A DNA stretch of 64,000 nucleotides from an uncultured Draconibacterium sp. (GTDB taxonomy: Bacteria; Bacteroidota; Bacteroidia; Bacteroidales; Prolixibacteraceae). The notes beneath the pieces were generated by a model. The model had not been told where the DNA came from. It did no database searches and saw only the letters and a program-made list of their open reading frames with translations. Positions 53,233 to 61,283 of the stretch are shown here, piece after piece (positions within the stretch are counted from its first letter, which is position 1; every line of letters starts with the position of its first letter). The position numbers and the translations under genes are program-made. Where the stretch lies: the NCBI RefSeq assembly GCF_963677575.1, contig NZ_OY782038.1, positions 2,421,501 through 2,485,500 on the forward strand, in the 5' to 3' direction.

Positions 53233-53766
53233 TTAGGTTAGAAAATACAATTGTGGTTTTGTTCCGGCTTCCGGGGCCAGTACTTTCCAAGAACGGTCTT
53301 TAATAGCCAGCGAAACATCGCTGTTTGGATCGTCCAAATCGCCAAAATAAAGACACTTTGTAGGACACACATCAACACAGGCCGGATTTTGTCCTTTCTG
53401 AACGCGGTGCAAACAGAAGGTACATTTATCAACATAACCATCAGGATGCGAGTAACGTGCATCGTACGGGCACGACTGAATACAGGCACCACAACCAATA
53501 CATTTATGATGCGTTACCGTAACAATTCCACCCTCTTCAATATGACTTGCCCCGGTTGGACAACATCTCACGCATGGAGAATTATCGCAGTGATTACAAC
53601 GTTCTGAACGAAATTCAAGACTTAAACTTGGGTAAGTTCCGTCAATGCGTTCAACAATCCAGTCGCGGCAGTAGCCATGCGGTACATTATTCTCAGTTTG
53701 ACAGGCTACTACACAGTCGCCACATCCAACACATTTTTTTGTGTCGATCGCCATTGCATATCTCAT
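53233..53766 (-). CDS. Four-cluster Fe-S subunit (PsrB/PhsB/TtrB-like)
   Basis: A 177-residue electron-transfer subunit with four complete Cys motifs: CVGCGDCVVAC, CNHCDNSPCVRCC, CIGCGACIQSC and CTFC...CVDVC. This contrasts with the incomplete motifs in the homologue at 5216. There is no signal peptide, as expected if it is carried out with the Tat-exported catalytic subunit. It overlaps that gene by 4 bp (ATGA). Confidence 0.93.
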   Translation of the reverse strand: MRYAMAIDTKKCVGCGDCVVACQTENNVPHGYCRDWIVERIDGTYPSLSLEFRSERCNHCDNSPCVRCCPTGASHIEEGGIVTVTHHKCIGCGACIQSCPYDARYSHPDGYVDKCTFCLHRVQKGQNPACVDVCPTKCLYFGDLDDPNSDVSLAIKDRSWKVLAPEAGTKPQLYFLT

Positions 53767-56018
53767 GCTTTAACCTCCTTTTCTTCCAGTGCAGGATCTT
53801 CTGTTAAAAATGTTATAAAGTTTCCTCTCATTCCGGTACCGCCCATTATCGGGTCAACGGCAACGTTGGTAATCATTTCGGTATCGGCAGCTCCTTTTCC
53901 GAAAGCTCTTGAGAGTTTTTTGTTTTTATGTCCAAATCCGTGAACCATGTACACCGAATCCCAGCGAATTCGTTCTGTTACCCGAACTTTTACAGGGAAT
54001 GATGTAATGGCATCGTCCTGGTTTTTCAACCACACTTTCTGTCCATTTTTCAGTCCCCACAAATCAGCGACTTTTGGATTTACCCAAACACTGTTCTCGC
54101 TCATCAAATCTGACAAATTCGGGTTGTTCGATGTACGGCTAAAGGTGTGCATTGGCGCACGACCATAAATCAAACGATAGAAATTCTGAGGTGGCTCAGG
54201 ATGTTTGGTGTATTTTGGAATGGCATCAAAACCATGGTCGGCAAAATCAACTGAATACAGTTCAATTTTTCCGGTTGTGGTATTGAAATCATAGTCTTCG
54301 CCATCACCCAAATAAAGCGGGCCGGTTTTTCGCGGGTATTTCTTAACCCCGATTTTCTTCATTTCTTCCAGCGAAGTACCCAGCTGTTTTAACTGCCAGT
54401 CGATTACTTCCGAATAATCATCGTAGTTAAAGTAATCGTGCAAGCCCAACCGTTCGCCAATTTGTTTGGCAATCCACCAACCCGGTTTCGAATCGTATTT
54501 TGGTTCGATTGCCGGCATACGCAGTGCGATGTTTGGCTCGCGGTTGGCTGCCGAACGAATTACATCGTAACGCTCCAGATAAGTTGCCTCCGGGAAAACC
54601 ACATCAGCATAACCGGTAATATCCATTGGCATGGTATCCATTACTGCAATAAACTCAACTGAATCAGCAGCTTCTTTAAACAACGGCTTATCAGGCATCG
54701 ACAATGGCAGGTTCGTTCCGGCCACCAACCATGCTTTTAGCTGGTGTTTATAATTATATCTTGGAATTGATGCTTTTAATGCTTCGGTTGTAATTCCCAT
54801 TGTTGCCAGCGGGTATCTTCCTTCATTCCAGTCTTTCCACGACCATTTTGGCTCCGGGAAATGTGGATGCGGATAAGCAGGAACTGAAACGCCCTCGGGG
54901 AAATATAATCCTCCGCGTTTACCCCACGATCCTAACAATGCAGTTAGAATTGCCATGGCACGTCCGCGTTGTGTATCGTCGCCGTACCAAACAACGTGGC
55001 GTCCCGGATGAATAATTACCGAAGGAGCTGCATCGGCCATAGCGCGGGCAGTTCTTCTGATTTCTTCCGGCTCAATTGTAGTGATGCCATAAGCCCACTC
55101 CGGAGTCATATTTTTCACATGATCTTTTAAATAATCAAGACCAAATGTGTATTGTTCAACGTAATCTTTATCGTATAATCCTTCGTAGATCAGCACGTGA
55201 ATCCATGCCATTAACAGAGCAATATCAGTTGACGGTTTGATTGGCAACCAGTGATTTGAATGCGCTGCTGCCGTTGAAAAACGTGGATCAACCGTAATAA
55301 TAGTTGCGCCGTTATCAATGGCATCCGACATTTCCTGCACCTGCGAGTTGTGCATGTTTTCGCCCAGATGCGAACCAATTAAAACAAGACATTTGGTATC
55401 TCTGATATCGGTACATTCGGGCGAACCTACGTATGCACCAAAGGTTGAGAAGTAGGCTGATGAACGCGGGCCACGACAATTGGCAAACGCCGGCTCAGCA
55501 TTACTTTCCGAACCATAAGCGCGCAACAGGTGATGAAAATGCCCACCGGGAGTTCCGTGATTGAACAAACCAAAAGCTTCGGGACCGTATTTTTCTTTCA
55601 CTTCCTTCATTTTATCGGCAACTTTGTTCAGCGCCTCATCCCAGGTTGCTTCTCTGAAATATTGGGTACCATCTTTACGCGTATCTCTTATCAGTGGTGT
55701 TTTTAATCGGTCTTCGTCGTAAACCATACCAACACCACCCGTTCCGCGAGGACATAAACGCCCGTTACAGTGCGGGTCGTTCTTGTTCCCAACAACTTTT
55801 CGTATAGTTCCGCTTTTGTCGACATAAGCCCACGCAGCACATTTCCAAAAACATACTTCGCAATAAGTTGGATACGGAGTAAGATCCTCATCACTTACCG
55901 GACCTTCGGTTTTCGATTCGAAGAGACCAAAACCTTTTGATCCAAAAGCTTTAAAACTTATGGCTGCGGCTCCGGCTCCGGCAGTTGAAATTTTGATAAA
56001 ATCCCGTCTTGTCTTCAT
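53763..56018 (-). CDS. Molybdopterin oxidoreductase, polysulfide/thiosulfate/tetrathionate reductase-like catalytic subunit
   Basis: A 751-residue Mo-bisMGD enzyme of the DMSO-reductase superfamily. It has a Tat signal (TRRDFIK, residues 3-9), a 4Fe-4S site with C53, C56, C60 and C89, and the usual molybdopterin segments (LFNHGTPGGHFHHLL, GSHLGENMHN, VVWYGDDTQRGRAM, GRAPMHTFSRTSNNPNL). A Cys in AFANCRGPRSS may be the Mo ligand. Subunit arrangement A-B-C and neighbouring sulfur genes favour sulfur-compound reduction. Polysulfide, thiosulfate and tetrathionate cannot be separated, and arsenate-type enzymes are a weaker alternative. mobA at 63344 would supply the cofactor. Confidence 0.88.
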   Translation of the reverse strand: MKTRRDFIKISTAGAGAAAISFKAFGSKGFGLFESKTEGPVSDEDLTPYPTYCEVCFWKCAAWAYVDKSGTIRKVVGNKNDPHCNGRLCPRGTGGVGMVYDEDRLKTPLIRDTRKDGTQYFREATWDEALNKVADKMKEVKEKYGPEAFGLFNHGTPGGHFHHLLRAYGSESNAEPAFANCRGPRSSAYFSTFGAYVGSPECTDIRDTKCLVLIGSHLGENMHNSQVQEMSDAIDNGATIITVDPRFSTAAAHSNHWLPIKPSTDIALLMAWIHVLIYEGLYDKDYVEQYTFGLDYLKDHVKNMTPEWAYGITTIEPEEIRRTARAMADAAPSVIIHPGRHVVWYGDDTQRGRAMAILTALLGSWGKRGGLYFPEGVSVPAYPHPHFPEPKWSWKDWNEGRYPLATMGITTEALKASIPRYNYKHQLKAWLVAGTNLPLSMPDKPLFKEAADSVEFIAVMDTMPMDITGYADVVFPEATYLERYDVIRSAANREPNIALRMPAIEPKYDSKPGWWIAKQIGERLGLHDYFNYDDYSEVIDWQLKQLGTSLEEMKKIGVKKYPRKTGPLYLGDGEDYDFNTTTGKIELYSVDFADHGFDAIPKYTKHPEPPQNFYRLIYGRAPMHTFSRTSNNPNLSDLMSENSVWVNPKVADLWGLKNGQKVWLKNQDDAITSFPVKVRVTERIRWDSVYMVHGFGHKNKKLSRAFGKGAADTEMITNVAVDPIMGGTGMRGNFITFLTEDPALEEKEVKA

Positions 56019-56593
56019 TCGTCTATATAGTTTATTTTAATGGTAACCCGCCAAATCCTCTTTTTCGTTTACTGAGTAAAAAAGATCTTTACACAGGTTT
56101 TATATGTACTTTACTTTATTGTCAATCAAAATTTTCTGCATCATTTTTCTTAAAAAAAACATAGTAAATAATAAGAGCTCTACGTCTTTTATAAGATTGT
56201 TATATACAGGTATCTATATTTTTAGATGTGGCAAATATATAAAGGATTGGATTAAACATTATCTCAATACGCTTATTTGAAAGCATTAAAGATAAGCATG
56301 TTACGATTCATCACAACCTTTTTGAACTATAGCTAAAATCAACTTGTGATAAATACTTAAAAATAAACCGTTGCGAAAACATTAAAGATCAAATTCTTTA
56401 TTTACGCAATTTGTTAAATTAGGTTATTAAACATGTCCGTTCGCACGTACAGCATAACTTCTAAAATCGAAACTTTAATCATATTATCTATGTACGTTGT
56501 AACTTCCATAAGTTTTCCCTATTAATTCAGCCCTTGAAATGAAATAGATTTGATAATATGCATTTTATTACATTTGTGCCAAAGATATTATTG
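56019..56593. promoter_or_regulatory. Divergent AT-rich region between the psr operon and the Rieske-cytochrome b genes
   Basis: A 575-bp gene-free stretch that must hold promoters for both directions. A good promoter for the Rieske gene lies at 56549-56576. For the psr operon no clear TAnnTTTG box was found. Short palindromic pieces such as TACGTTGTA are present but no strong operator stands out. Confidence 0.5.
56549..56576 (+). promoter_or_regulatory. Promoter of the Rieske-cytochrome b operon
   Basis: TTTG (56549-56552) and TACATTTG (56569-56576) match the Bacteroidota -33 and -7 boxes with a 16-bp spacer, slightly short of usual. The ATG at 56594 lies 17 bp after the -7 box. An earlier in-frame ATG at 56558 lies between the boxes and so cannot be used from this promoter. 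Confidence 0.55.
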
Positions 56594-56986
56594 ATGAACA
56601 CCAAAAACCGAAGAGTATTTTTGAAAATAGCGGCGGTAGGATTTGTTTCGTTTTTTGCATTCATTTGGAATAAATTAACGCTCCGGCATATTGCAACTTC
56701 CGGTGCAGAAGAGGCTTCAGTTCCGCTGAATAAGAACAAGGAAGTGCAGTTTTTCGACAAATACATTATTGTTAATTCGGATAATAATACAACGGTGTTT
56801 TCATCGCATTGCAGCCATCTGGGATGCAAAATTGATAAAATGGAAAGCGGCAAATTGGTTTGTCCCTGCCATGGTTCGGAGTACGATCTGCAAGGCCAGG
56901 TACTAAAAGGGCCGGCCTATAAAAACCTTACAATACTCAACTCTTCGGTTTCCGACGATGGAAAATCAATAACAATTAAAGCATAA
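56594..56986 (+). CDS. Rieske 2Fe-2S protein
   Basis: A 130-residue protein with an N-terminal Tat-like segment (NRRVFLKIAAVG) and membrane helix (about residues 10-25). A Rieske domain follows with both cluster boxes: CSHLGC (C73, H75) and CPCHGS (C90, H93). The histidine and cysteine pairs bind a high-potential 2Fe-2S cluster that takes the first electron from quinol. It sits 1 bp before a cytochrome b-multihaem fusion, which defines a bc-type complex. The domain is short compared with mitochondrial-type Rieske proteins. Confidence 0.93.
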   Translation: MNTKNRRVFLKIAAVGFVSFFAFIWNKLTLRHIATSGAEEASVPLNKNKEVQFFDKYIIVNSDNNTTVFSSHCSHLGCKIDKMESGKLVCPCHGSEYDLQGQVLKGPAYKNLTILNSSVSDDGKSITIKA

Positions 56987-56987
56987 A

Positions 56988-59693
56988 ATGGCAAAGAAAA
57001 ATGATAAAACGACGTTTGGGACATTAGCAGTGGCTATGTTCTGGCTGGTTATTTTATCAGGCGTATTGCTTGCCATTCCATTTAATGTTGAGTCGCCTTA
57101 CCTGAGTGTAAGCACAATGATCGTTACTAATCCATGGGCAGCACTCATCCGCAATTACCACTACTGGAGCTCTCAGTTCTTCCTTATTTTCAGCATGATT
57201 CACCTTTACGATCATTTTCATTACAAAGAAAATATTGGCCTTAAAAAGGGATTGGCATTCCGCTTAAGTATTGGTGTGCTCATTATTTTTCTGGCAATGA
57301 TCACCGGCTTTCTACTGAAAGGTGATTCCGACAGCGAGCAGGCCAGACAAATATTACAAACGCTGGCCGAGCGCGTTCCGCTAATTGGCGAATCGCTGGC
57401 TTTTTCGTTGCTTGGCCAGCCTGAAAGTTACCAGTTAATTTACGTGCACCATATTGCCACTTTTACGGTTTTTATTGCCGTTATAATGATTGAGCACAGC
57501 CGAAGAAAATACTGGCCGCCTGTGTTGGATTTTGTTGCATCGGCCATTGGCGTTTTGGTATTTAGCTACCTTTTCAGCGCTCCGTTGCACGACAATCTGA
57601 ATCCGGCAGTAAAAGGACCGTGGTACTTTGTCGGCTTCCAGGAAATATTACACTGGCTGAGCCACCCGGCGTGGTCGTTATTACTTTTTCTGGCTTTGCT
57701 TGTTTTACTTTACCTCGTTAATTCAGCCAAAGGCAAAACCGTATTTTTCAGTAAACGGAGCTTACTTGTTTTTACAGGCTTCTACCTGTTTTTAACTGTT
57801 ATCGGTTTATTCTTCAGAGGAGAACGCTGGCAGTGGAAAAATCCGTGGCAGGAAAATTACCGCTACGAAGTACTGAACAATTTTAAATCGCCAATAATAA
57901 AACTAACTCCCGAATTTGAGCTGGAAACTGCAATCGCGTCCCCCATTATCCAAGGGAGAAAAGAAAGTTGTCTGGCCTGCCACTCAGAAACGCACGGCTT
58001 TACCGATTCACACTCGCCCGAAGCCATTGGTTGCGTATCGTGTCACGGCGGGAATCCGTTTGCAACCGGAAAAAAACAGTCGCATAATAACATGATCCTT
58101 ATTCCGGGAAATCTGGCTACCGCGCCACAATCGTGCGGAACCACACAGTGTCACCCGGAAATTGTTGAGCGCGTACCAACAGGTTTAATGGCCACTTTAA
58201 GTGGAATGATAAGTGTTGACCGTTTTGTTTTTAACGAGCAGGATAATCCGGATGAATTGGCCAATGTACATCATCTTGGAAATACGGCTGCCGACGAGCA
58301 TCTGCGTAATTTATGCGTTCGCTGCCACCTTGGAAATCCAAAAACTGAATATGGTCCAGTTGACGAGAGCAGTCGCGGTGGAGGCTGTCTGGCTTGCCAC
58401 CTGAATTACAGCACTGAAGCAGAAATAGCACTTGCTTTGGCAAAAGACACCATTGTTAATGCACACCCGTCGGTGAGTCTGACTATTAGTAACAACCACT
58501 GTTTTGGGTGCCACAGCCGCTCCGGAAGAATTTCAACCAACTACAAAGGCTGGCACGAAACAACGCTTGAAGCCAAACAAATGCCTCAAAACGATAACAA
58601 CTACCGCCTGATCGAAGGTGAACGTGTATTTGTAAGAAAACAACAAGACGTGCATCACGAGCTGGGAATGGAATGTATCGATTGCCACCACTCCTACGAA
58701 GTAATGGGCGACGGAACTCTTTATGCCCACCAGGAAAATCAGGCTGATGTGCAATGTATTGATTGTCATTTTAATGGCGATGCAAGAACAATAAAAGCTG
58801 AAAACCTTGACAATGAGTCGGCAATTATTGCGGCTCTACGCCTTGGAAATATTTCGGGAAAAGAGTTTTTGGTAACAGGCAAACGCAACCATGCGCTGGT
58901 AAATACTTTTGTTGAAAACGACACGGCCTTTTTACAAACCAAAAACAGCAATATAAAAATGGCTTTAACCCGTCCGGCAGAAGTGTGCACAAGAAGTAAT
59001 GCCCACTCCGATTTGGCTTGTTCAAGTTGTCATTCGTCGTGGGTACCAACTTGTATTGGTTGTCACAACGAATACGATCCGAACGAGCCATCGTACAACA
59101 TGGTTGCCAACAAAGAGCAAACCGGTGGCTGGGTGGAATTTTTTGGCGAGTATGATGCTAAACTTCCGTCTCTGGGGATACGGACTGACGGCGGAAAATC
59201 TGAAGTTATTCCTGTTGCACCCGGAATGATTTTAACCATTGACAAAAGCACTTACACTGACGACACTGATAATTCCTCTATTTTTCATCGTCTGTATGCG
59301 CCGGTTGCACCACACACCACAACCAAAGAAGGACGCGATTGTAAAAGTTGTCACAACAGCTCGCTGGCATTGGGTTATGGCGAAGGGAAACTGGAATACG
59401 AAATTGCAGACGGTAAAGGGAAATGGACTTTTTCTCCGTTATACCAACGCGATGTGAACGATGGTTTGCCTGCCGATGCCTGGATCGATTTCTTGCAAAC
59501 AAGAACCGGGAAAGTGGCTACACGTTCTAATGTTTCTCCGCTAAGTGTTGAGCAGCAACAGGACATTTTAACCGTTGGTGCATGCCTGACCTGCCACGAT
59601 GATAACTCGAAAATAATGCAAGCCACGCTTAACGATTTTGAGGGTCAGCTGGAAAAACGAAGTTCTGCATGTATTCTTCCGGATTGGGAATAA
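56988..59693 (+). CDS. Cytochrome b fused to a dodecahaem-type cytochrome c
   Basis: A 901-residue fusion. Residues 1 to about 285 are a cytochrome b with eight or so helices. Haem ligands are H58 and H72 (14 apart) and H155 and H170 (15 apart, the b6f spacing), and GPWYFVGFQEIL stands in the Qo-site region. From residue 328 the periplasmic part carries eleven CXXCH sites and one CX4CH (CGTTQCH), so up to twelve haems c. With the Rieske protein it should oxidise quinol and pass electrons into a long haem wire in place of cytochrome c1. The final acceptor (Otr, Psr or an extracellular one) is unknown. Confidence 0.9.
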   Translation: MAKKNDKTTFGTLAVAMFWLVILSGVLLAIPFNVESPYLSVSTMIVTNPWAALIRNYHYWSSQFFLIFSMIHLYDHFHYKENIGLKKGLAFRLSIGVLIIFLAMITGFLLKGDSDSEQARQILQTLAERVPLIGESLAFSLLGQPESYQLIYVHHIATFTVFIAVIMIEHSRRKYWPPVLDFVASAIGVLVFSYLFSAPLHDNLNPAVKGPWYFVGFQEILHWLSHPAWSLLLFLALLVLLYLVNSAKGKTVFFSKRSLLVFTGFYLFLTVIGLFFRGERWQWKNPWQENYRYEVLNNFKSPIIKLTPEFELETAIASPIIQGRKESCLACHSETHGFTDSHSPEAIGCVSCHGGNPFATGKKQSHNNMILIPGNLATAPQSCGTTQCHPEIVERVPTGLMATLSGMISVDRFVFNEQDNPDELANVHHLGNTAADEHLRNLCVRCHLGNPKTEYGPVDESSRGGGCLACHLNYSTEAEIALALAKDTIVNAHPSVSLTISNNHCFGCHSRSGRISTNYKGWHETTLEAKQMPQNDNNYRLIEGERVFVRKQQDVHHELGMECIDCHHSYEVMGDGTLYAHQENQADVQCIDCHFNGDARTIKAENLDNESAIIAALRLGNISGKEFLVTGKRNHALVNTFVENDTAFLQTKNSNIKMALTRPAEVCTRSNAHSDLACSSCHSSWVPTCIGCHNEYDPNEPSYNMVANKEQTGGWVEFFGEYDAKLPSLGIRTDGGKSEVIPVAPGMILTIDKSTYTDDTDNSSIFHRLYAPVAPHTTTKEGRDCKSCHNSSLALGYGEGKLEYEIADGKGKWTFSPLYQRDVNDGLPADAWIDFLQTRTGKVATRSNVSPLSVEQQQDILTVGACLTCHDDNSKIMQATLNDFEGQLEKRSSACILPDWE

Positions 59694-59724
59694 AAAAGCG
59701 CCACCTGAAAACAGATGACGCTTA
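59692..59724 (-). terminator. Intrinsic terminator after the DsrE-like gene
   Basis: AAGCG-c-CA-c-CTG (59696-59707) pairs with CAG-a-TG-a-CGCTT (59712-59723) around an AAAA loop. On the minus strand a run of T residues follows (59697-59692). It overlaps the stop region of the convergent cytochrome b fusion. Confidence 0.65.
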
Positions 59725-59742
59725 ACTTCCTCGTATACTAGA

Positions 59743-60246
59743 TTAAGTGAAAATAATCTGGGTACCGTCCCCTCCGGACATAGCGTATAAGTCTCCAACT
59801 GTAATTATTGCTTTTACATGCTCACACAGATCATCTTTAGTCAATTTGAACATATCTGCTGCCATTTTACAGGCATAAATTTCGCCACCGCCTGCAGTTA
59901 TCATATCCAGAAATTCGTCAACCGGCGGAACATCCAGTTCATCCATTTGCTTTTTCATCATCGATGATACTCCGGCTTCCACTCCGGGGATTGCCCCAAG
60001 CAAAGTCGGGAATTGCCAACCGTTTGGCATCCGCATTCCCGGATTACCAACTGTTGCCGTGTGTAGCTTATTCATCTGCTTTTTGGTAATGGCATCCAGT
60101 CCGAAAAATGTAAAAAACAACTTGGCCTCAATACCTTCCATGACTGCTCCATTCGCCATTATCAAACCTGCATACACATCTTCAATATTGGCTTTGGCTA
60201 CAATTATCATCACCTTTTTTAAAGGCGTTTCTTTTACTTCAGTCAT
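59743..60246 (-). CDS. DsrE/DsrF-family sulfur relay protein
   Basis: A 167-residue DsrE/F/H-like protein. The core is KKVMIIVAKANIEDVYAGLIMANGAVMEGIEAKLFFTFFGLDAI, and a conserved Cys lies in GEIYACKMAADMF, the position that carries persulfide sulfur in DsrE2/TusD relatives. The motif TVGDLYAMSGGDGTQIIFT closes the chain. It forms an operon with DsrC/TusE, DUF1641 and SQR-like genes, an arrangement suggesting sulfane-sulfur transfer after sulfide oxidation. Confidence 0.88.
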   Translation of the reverse strand: MTEVKETPLKKVMIIVAKANIEDVYAGLIMANGAVMEGIEAKLFFTFFGLDAITKKQMNKLHTATVGNPGMRMPNGWQFPTLLGAIPGVEAGVSSMMKKQMDELDVPPVDEFLDMITAGGGEIYACKMAADMFKLTKDDLCEHVKAIITVGDLYAMSGGDGTQIIFT

Positions 60247-60264
60247 ATTCTTAAGTTTTTGGTT

Positions 60265-60576
60265 TTAAACGCAACTTGCCGGTTTGGAAATACCGGCATA
60301 TTTTGAAGATAGTTTCAATGGTCCTCCGGGAAACAGTTGATACAATCCCTTAATATCGACGATACCCGATTTCCCAACTTTCCTGATTGTCAGGGTGGTA
60401 CCTGCCGCCTCCTGCTCACGCAAATAATCCAACACTTCGTAGTGTTTGTCGGTCAGTTCAATACCATCTTCTTTTGCCATTTCTGCAGCAACTTCCTTGC
60501 TCCAGTCCGATTTGTTTACCAAGTAGCCTTCAGCGGTTACCTCAACAGTTTTTCCTGCGAAAGTCTTTTCTGCCAT
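60265..60576 (-). CDS. DsrC/TusE-family sulfur relay protein with a single C-terminal Cys
   Basis: A 103-residue DsrC/TusE protein: GYLVNKSDWSKEVAAEMAKEDGIELTDKHYEVLDYLREQ, LYQLFPGGPLKLSSKYAGISKPASCV. The penultimate Cys (C102) of the swinging arm is present. The second Cys, found about ten residues upstream in dissimilatory DsrC, is replaced by Ser. This places it with TusE-like or DsrC-paralogue carriers rather than with the partner of sulfite reductase. It starts 10 bp after DUF1641. Confidence 0.92.
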   Translation of the reverse strand: MAEKTFAGKTVEVTAEGYLVNKSDWSKEVAAEMAKEDGIELTDKHYEVLDYLREQEAAGTTLTIRKVGKSGIVDIKGLYQLFPGGPLKLSSKYAGISKPASCV

Positions 60577-60586
60577 AATTTTATTT

Positions 60587-61270
60587 TTAATTGTTGTTTT
60601 TATTGGTTTCTGCCGCCATGTTCTTCATAAAAGTTACAAAGAATCCCAGCGCGCGTTTCATCTCCGGTTTATTCATTTCGCGCATAACCTTAAAAATGGA
60701 ATACTCAGGAACATTTTCCATTTCCATACTTCCGTAAATCTTAAGGCCATTGTTCATCGCACTCATCATTTCGGGTTGTGTAGCCGAGCGAACTGTCTCC
60801 ATAATGGTTACAATGTTATCTGCCAGTTCTTTTACATCCGCCGGCTTGTAATGAGAAATGATGTTATCAAAGATCTGCCCCGCCTCTGCAAAGAATTCGA
60901 AGTACCCCTTCTGATCCAGTTCATTCAGTTTTTTGGAGAAATCGATGATCACTTCGTTTAGAATCGGCGAAGCATCTTTAACCAGATCATTCATACTTTC
61001 GAATAGCTCCAGGAAACGGTTCATGTTATCGATGTTACGCAGAATTCGCAACATGAGCCCCTTCACTTCATCAATATCAAGATGAACCATTCGGTTGTCC
61101 AGGTCTTCCACCGCCGTATCGTACATGTCTTTTCCAACTATCGACAGGTCGGAAATCAAATCTTCAACTTCGTTGGTTTTAAGCCGCTGCTGGTTTACAT
61201 ACTCCAGCAGTAAATCAACCTTTTGGTTCAGCTCCGATATTTGTACTTGTAATGTTTTCTCTTCCATCAT
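60587..61270 (-). CDS. DUF1641 protein
   Basis: A 227-residue helical protein with an N-terminal coiled coil (EEKTLQVQISELNQKVDLLLEYV) and a C-terminal DUF1641-like block ending in KPEMKRALGFFVTFMKNMA. DUF1641 proteins are often encoded next to sulfide:quinone-oxidoreductase-like and formate-dehydrogenase-like genes; their job is not established. It lies 13 bp after the SQR-like gene and 10 bp before the DsrC-like gene. Confidence 0.82.
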   Translation of the reverse strand: MMEEKTLQVQISELNQKVDLLLEYVNQQRLKTNEVEDLISDLSIVGKDMYDTAVEDLDNRMVHLDIDEVKGLMLRILRNIDNMNRFLELFESMNDLVKDASPILNEVIIDFSKKLNELDQKGYFEFFAEAGQIFDNIISHYKPADVKELADNIVTIMETVRSATQPEMMSAMNNGLKIYGSMEMENVPEYSIFKVMREMNKPEMKRALGFFVTFMKNMAAETNKNNN

Positions 61271-61283
61271 CGGGCTCCTTTCG

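Noticed and set aside
56558..56593. Earlier ATG for the Rieske gene
   Set aside because: It lies between the -33 and -7 boxes of the promoter at 56549-56576, and would place residues before the Tat-like signal.
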